From assembly GCA_025267735.1 (NCBI GenBank), contig CM046298.1, positions 41,983,917 to 42,047,916 of the forward strand: a stretch of DNA of 64,000 nt, read 5' to 3'. The notes under the pieces are model-generated. The model was given only the letters and a program-made list of their open reading frames with translations, ran no database searches and was not told the origin of the DNA. Made by a program: the position numbers and the translations under genes. Positions 62,201-64,000 of this stretch are shown one piece after another. The DNA comes from Mactra quadrangularis. Taxonomy: Eukaryota > Mollusca > Bivalvia > Venerida > Mactridae. Position 1 is the stretch's first letter, and each line of letters starts with the position of its first letter.

Positions 62201-63711
62201 TTGTTGGGTTTAACGCTGTAGCAACTCAGTGTAGTTTGTATAGGTCTTATCCCAGCACCCCCGTTCTTTCAACTAGTTTCCCCAGGCATTATTTTTATCT
62301 GCTCTTAATGTCAAATAGATTTTTCAGTCTGTGCCAAAGACTTCTTAATTTATTCATCAGCCATGCCAGCTGAGACAGAATATCCAGCCCGCCCTAATGA
62401 TTACTTGCTGGTCTGAATGTTGATACAGTGGTTATTAAGTGGTCACTTTAGTGTCATCAGGGCTTTTTCTGGGGGTTTTGGGAAAAAGGCCCCTGTCCAA
62501 ATTGGGGAATTTTTAACGCTGTAAATAGTCAAATTTGGGGAAAAAATATCGACAAATCAGCCCAACATGGAAATTTCATCATTAATTTTTCTGCATTAAA
62601 TCTTTATATGCCTTGCTTTGGTTCTATGAAAGCGTTGCAGTGCTCTTAAATAGTTTGTTCTGGCAGTTCAATGAGGCTTTCAATGCAAATTCTCATGAGT
62701 CATGTATTTATTTTTTTTACATGAAATTTTAAGGTTTGTTTTGTAAGAAGAGACATCTGGTTCAAAGGGAATTATTTTGGATTTAAGATGGGAATTTTTT
62801 TCTTGAAATTGGGAAAAATGGTCATTATTTGGCATTGGGAACAGGGCCCATATTCGGCCCCATGAGATAGGCTGAAAAAGCCCTGGTCATATATCGAACA
62901 GAGCTGTTTACATGGATTCAACCTAAGAAGTCTTGTATGATATCCGAATAAACTTTCTTCCACAAATAATTGAGCTTGTGTATTGAAGATTTTAATATTC
63001 AATTGAGTAAGAACTCAATAATGAAACCAAGTTTAAACAATGCCTTGCTATTATCACCTAAACTTTTCTCCAGCTCTAGCCCTATCAGGTATGTTTTGTA
63101 GTAATGGGCAAATTATCAACTTTCCTAACTAAATAAAATCAGTTATTTTCACAAGATTCAATCAATTTTACTAGTCCCCAGCTTAGGGCTATTGAGTTGA
63201 TGCAATGGCTAATGCCTTGAAGGACTTTTTATTGATTTATAAATAAAGAACAGACCTTTTTTGCCTTATATAACATGGGCCGTTTACAAGCGCCTTCCCC
63301 TCTTTAAATTTTCATGAAAATCATGCAGTTTTCCCCAAATTTGCAGTTTACCTCAGATTTTTTGTTCCCCTCTCTATGATATTGTGATAAAATATCCCCA
63401 ATTGTCTATACAAAAAAGGCCTCAGACCCCCTTCCCCAAATACTGAAAAAAAGCCCTGAAGAAAATTATGACCATTTTCTATTTTCCAGAGTGCTGAGAC
63501 TTATTATGAAGATACTATATATGTTCCAAAGATAAAGAAGACTCGTATAATAGAGGAATATTTGAAGACTGGTACAATGTCTGAAGGATATTTCTCTAGA
63601 TCTACATTGAAAGAATTATCTGAGAGTTTTGAAATGATAGATAATATATTATATAGAAGAGCTTCTAGATATAAAGGAAGACAGATTGTAGTACATGATG
63701 ACAACCCTGAG
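58880..63711 (+). CDS. Gene with tandem integrase-type H2C2 zinc-binding modules (partial, continues past window)
   Basis: Three exons with clean junctions: 58880-59262 (donor AG|gtaaga), 60749-62162 (donor gtatgt), 63490-63711 (donor gtaata). All phases agree, giving 673 residues so far. Each exon carries a module of the pattern I..yLKtG, then LYR or its like, a shared VVHDD.P, CHID...H(H/Y)G, YYW or YHW, and C..C. This is the zinc-binding domain at the start of Ty3/gypsy-type integrases. No catalytic DDE core or reverse transcriptase is seen nearby, and the exons are intron-separated and open. That suggests a domesticated host gene rather than a live element. The first exon follows a strong acceptor (tatattttcag) and begins with ATG, so it could be internal or hold the start. 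I do not recognise a named orthologue; a DNA- or protein-binding role would be guesswork. Confidence 0.75.
59299..59587. mobile_element. MITE with GGATCCAG-type ends and poly-G tracts
   Basis: aggggcgaatccaggatttt at the left pairs with inverted taggcggatccagcgggga at the right. Two poly-G runs of about 10 and 14 lie near the left end. Intron after H2C2 exon A. Confidence 0.55.
59625..59790. mobile_element. Small palindromic MITE (ACTGTCAG ends), copy 2
   Basis: actgtcagtggtgcaaatat ... ctgctgatttaaata pairs with tatatcagcag ... tatttgccactaacagttg. It lies in the intron after H2C2 exon A. Confidence 0.55.
60749..62162 (+). CDS. H2C2 gene exon B, second zinc-binding module plus acidic linker
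   Basis: 472 codons including the split first one. Residues 1-110 are charged, with no family recognised. Residues 111-225 repeat the module: REIEEFLKHGTYP, SQYKLIDDELYHEG, LRLVVHDDMP, CHIDEDGSHHG with His 182 and His 189, YHWSGMSLDV, CRIC with Cys 219 and 222. The remaining roughly 245 residues are low complexity, rich in Glu, Thr, Val and Ser, with a lysine-rich coil-like start (YEQEAQKVKERHMKKMNE). The acceptor is tttgtttcag. Confidence 0.8.
62458..62886. mobile_element. MITE with CAGGGCTTTTTC ends, 5-bp duplication
   Basis: CAGGGCTTTTTCTGGGGG and inverted CAGGGCTTTTTCAGCC, flanked by GTCAT on both sides. Intron between H2C2 exons B and C; sequence at 63245-63465 looks related. Confidence 0.7.
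63490..63711 (+). CDS. H2C2 gene exon C, start of a third module
   Basis: 74 codons, phase 0 at both ends. TRIIEEYLKTGTMSEGYF, then MIDNILYRRASRYKGRQ and VVHDDNPE match the first half of the two earlier modules. The His and Cys ligands would lie in a further exon, presumably beyond position 64000. The acceptor is attttccag and the donor gtaata. Confidence 0.7.
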
Positions 63712-63767
63712 GTAATAATTGAATTGTTAGTCTAGATTGATGATAATCTCATTCATTATAAGGAGCA

Positions 63768-63998
63768 GGCATGGCCAAGCAGTTACAACGTTGGATTGTT
63801 AATCATTGAATAGCCAGCTTCTCGTTGGTTCGAATCTCATCCAAAACATACCCAGTTGTTTCCTTGAGCAAGAAAATTTATCCCTCTAGCTCAGTACTGG
63901 GGAACCAGGAAGGGGACTCAAAAGTGATTAATCTAAGTTGTAAGAACTTGTTTCACAACCGAGCTATAACAAAATTAGTATAAACTTATTCATTATAA
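63768..63998 (+). mobile_element. tRNA-derived SINE, family C (best copy)
   Basis: ggcatggccaagcagttaca ... cgttggttcgaatctcatcc is a tRNA-Ser/Leu-like head. The body (cccagttgtttccttgagca ... agtgattaatctaagttg) and an AT-rich tail follow. Confidence 0.65.
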
Positions 63999-64000
63999 TA

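Overview
The window is invertebrate nuclear DNA: AT-rich, many spliced exons with GT..AG introns, no operons, and dense remains of transposons. tRNA-headed SINEs, mariner and hAT-type elements, a CR1/jockey-like LINE and gene content together suggest a lophotrochozoan, most likely a bivalve mollusc. That placement is inference.

Three protein-coding genes are supported. (1) Minus strand, 37071 down to 13756: a galactocerebrosidase (GALC, glycosyl hydrolase family 59), rebuilt as 18 exon positions with phase-consistent junctions. It gives about 767 residues, with a signal peptide, both catalytic glutamates and an unusual 99-residue acidic C-terminal tail. (2) Minus strand, 52874 down to 44737: a complete nine-exon PDCD4 homologue (446 residues, two MA3 domains). 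(3) Plus strand, from 58880 to beyond the window end: an unnamed gene whose exons each carry a retroelement-integrase-type zinc-binding (H2C2) module. Three modules are seen in series, joined by an acidic linker, and the third is cut by its exon end. It looks like a domesticated, internally duplicated integrase fragment.

Layout: 1-13755 is gene-free, made of TE debris (an hAT-like MITE, a mariner deletion derivative, a mariner carrying a nested 1.7-kb hAT). 13756-37071 is GALC, its introns holding MITEs, LINE pieces, a nested pair of TIR elements and a 15-copy 86-bp tandem array. 37320-42446 is a 5.1-kb foldback element with arms over 1 kb and an 8-bp target duplication, only about 250 bp upstream of the GALC start codon. 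44737-52874 is PDCD4. 52875-58879 is intergenic with a 2.4-kb TIR element. 58880-64000 is the H2C2 gene.

The most notable items are: a duplicated GALC exon (18716-18896 and 19852-20029) whose phases allow one copy or the other but not both; the amplification of the 3' part of the nucleophile-bearing GALC exon together with its splice donor; the tandem H2C2 gene; and the long-armed foldback element next to the GALC promoter.
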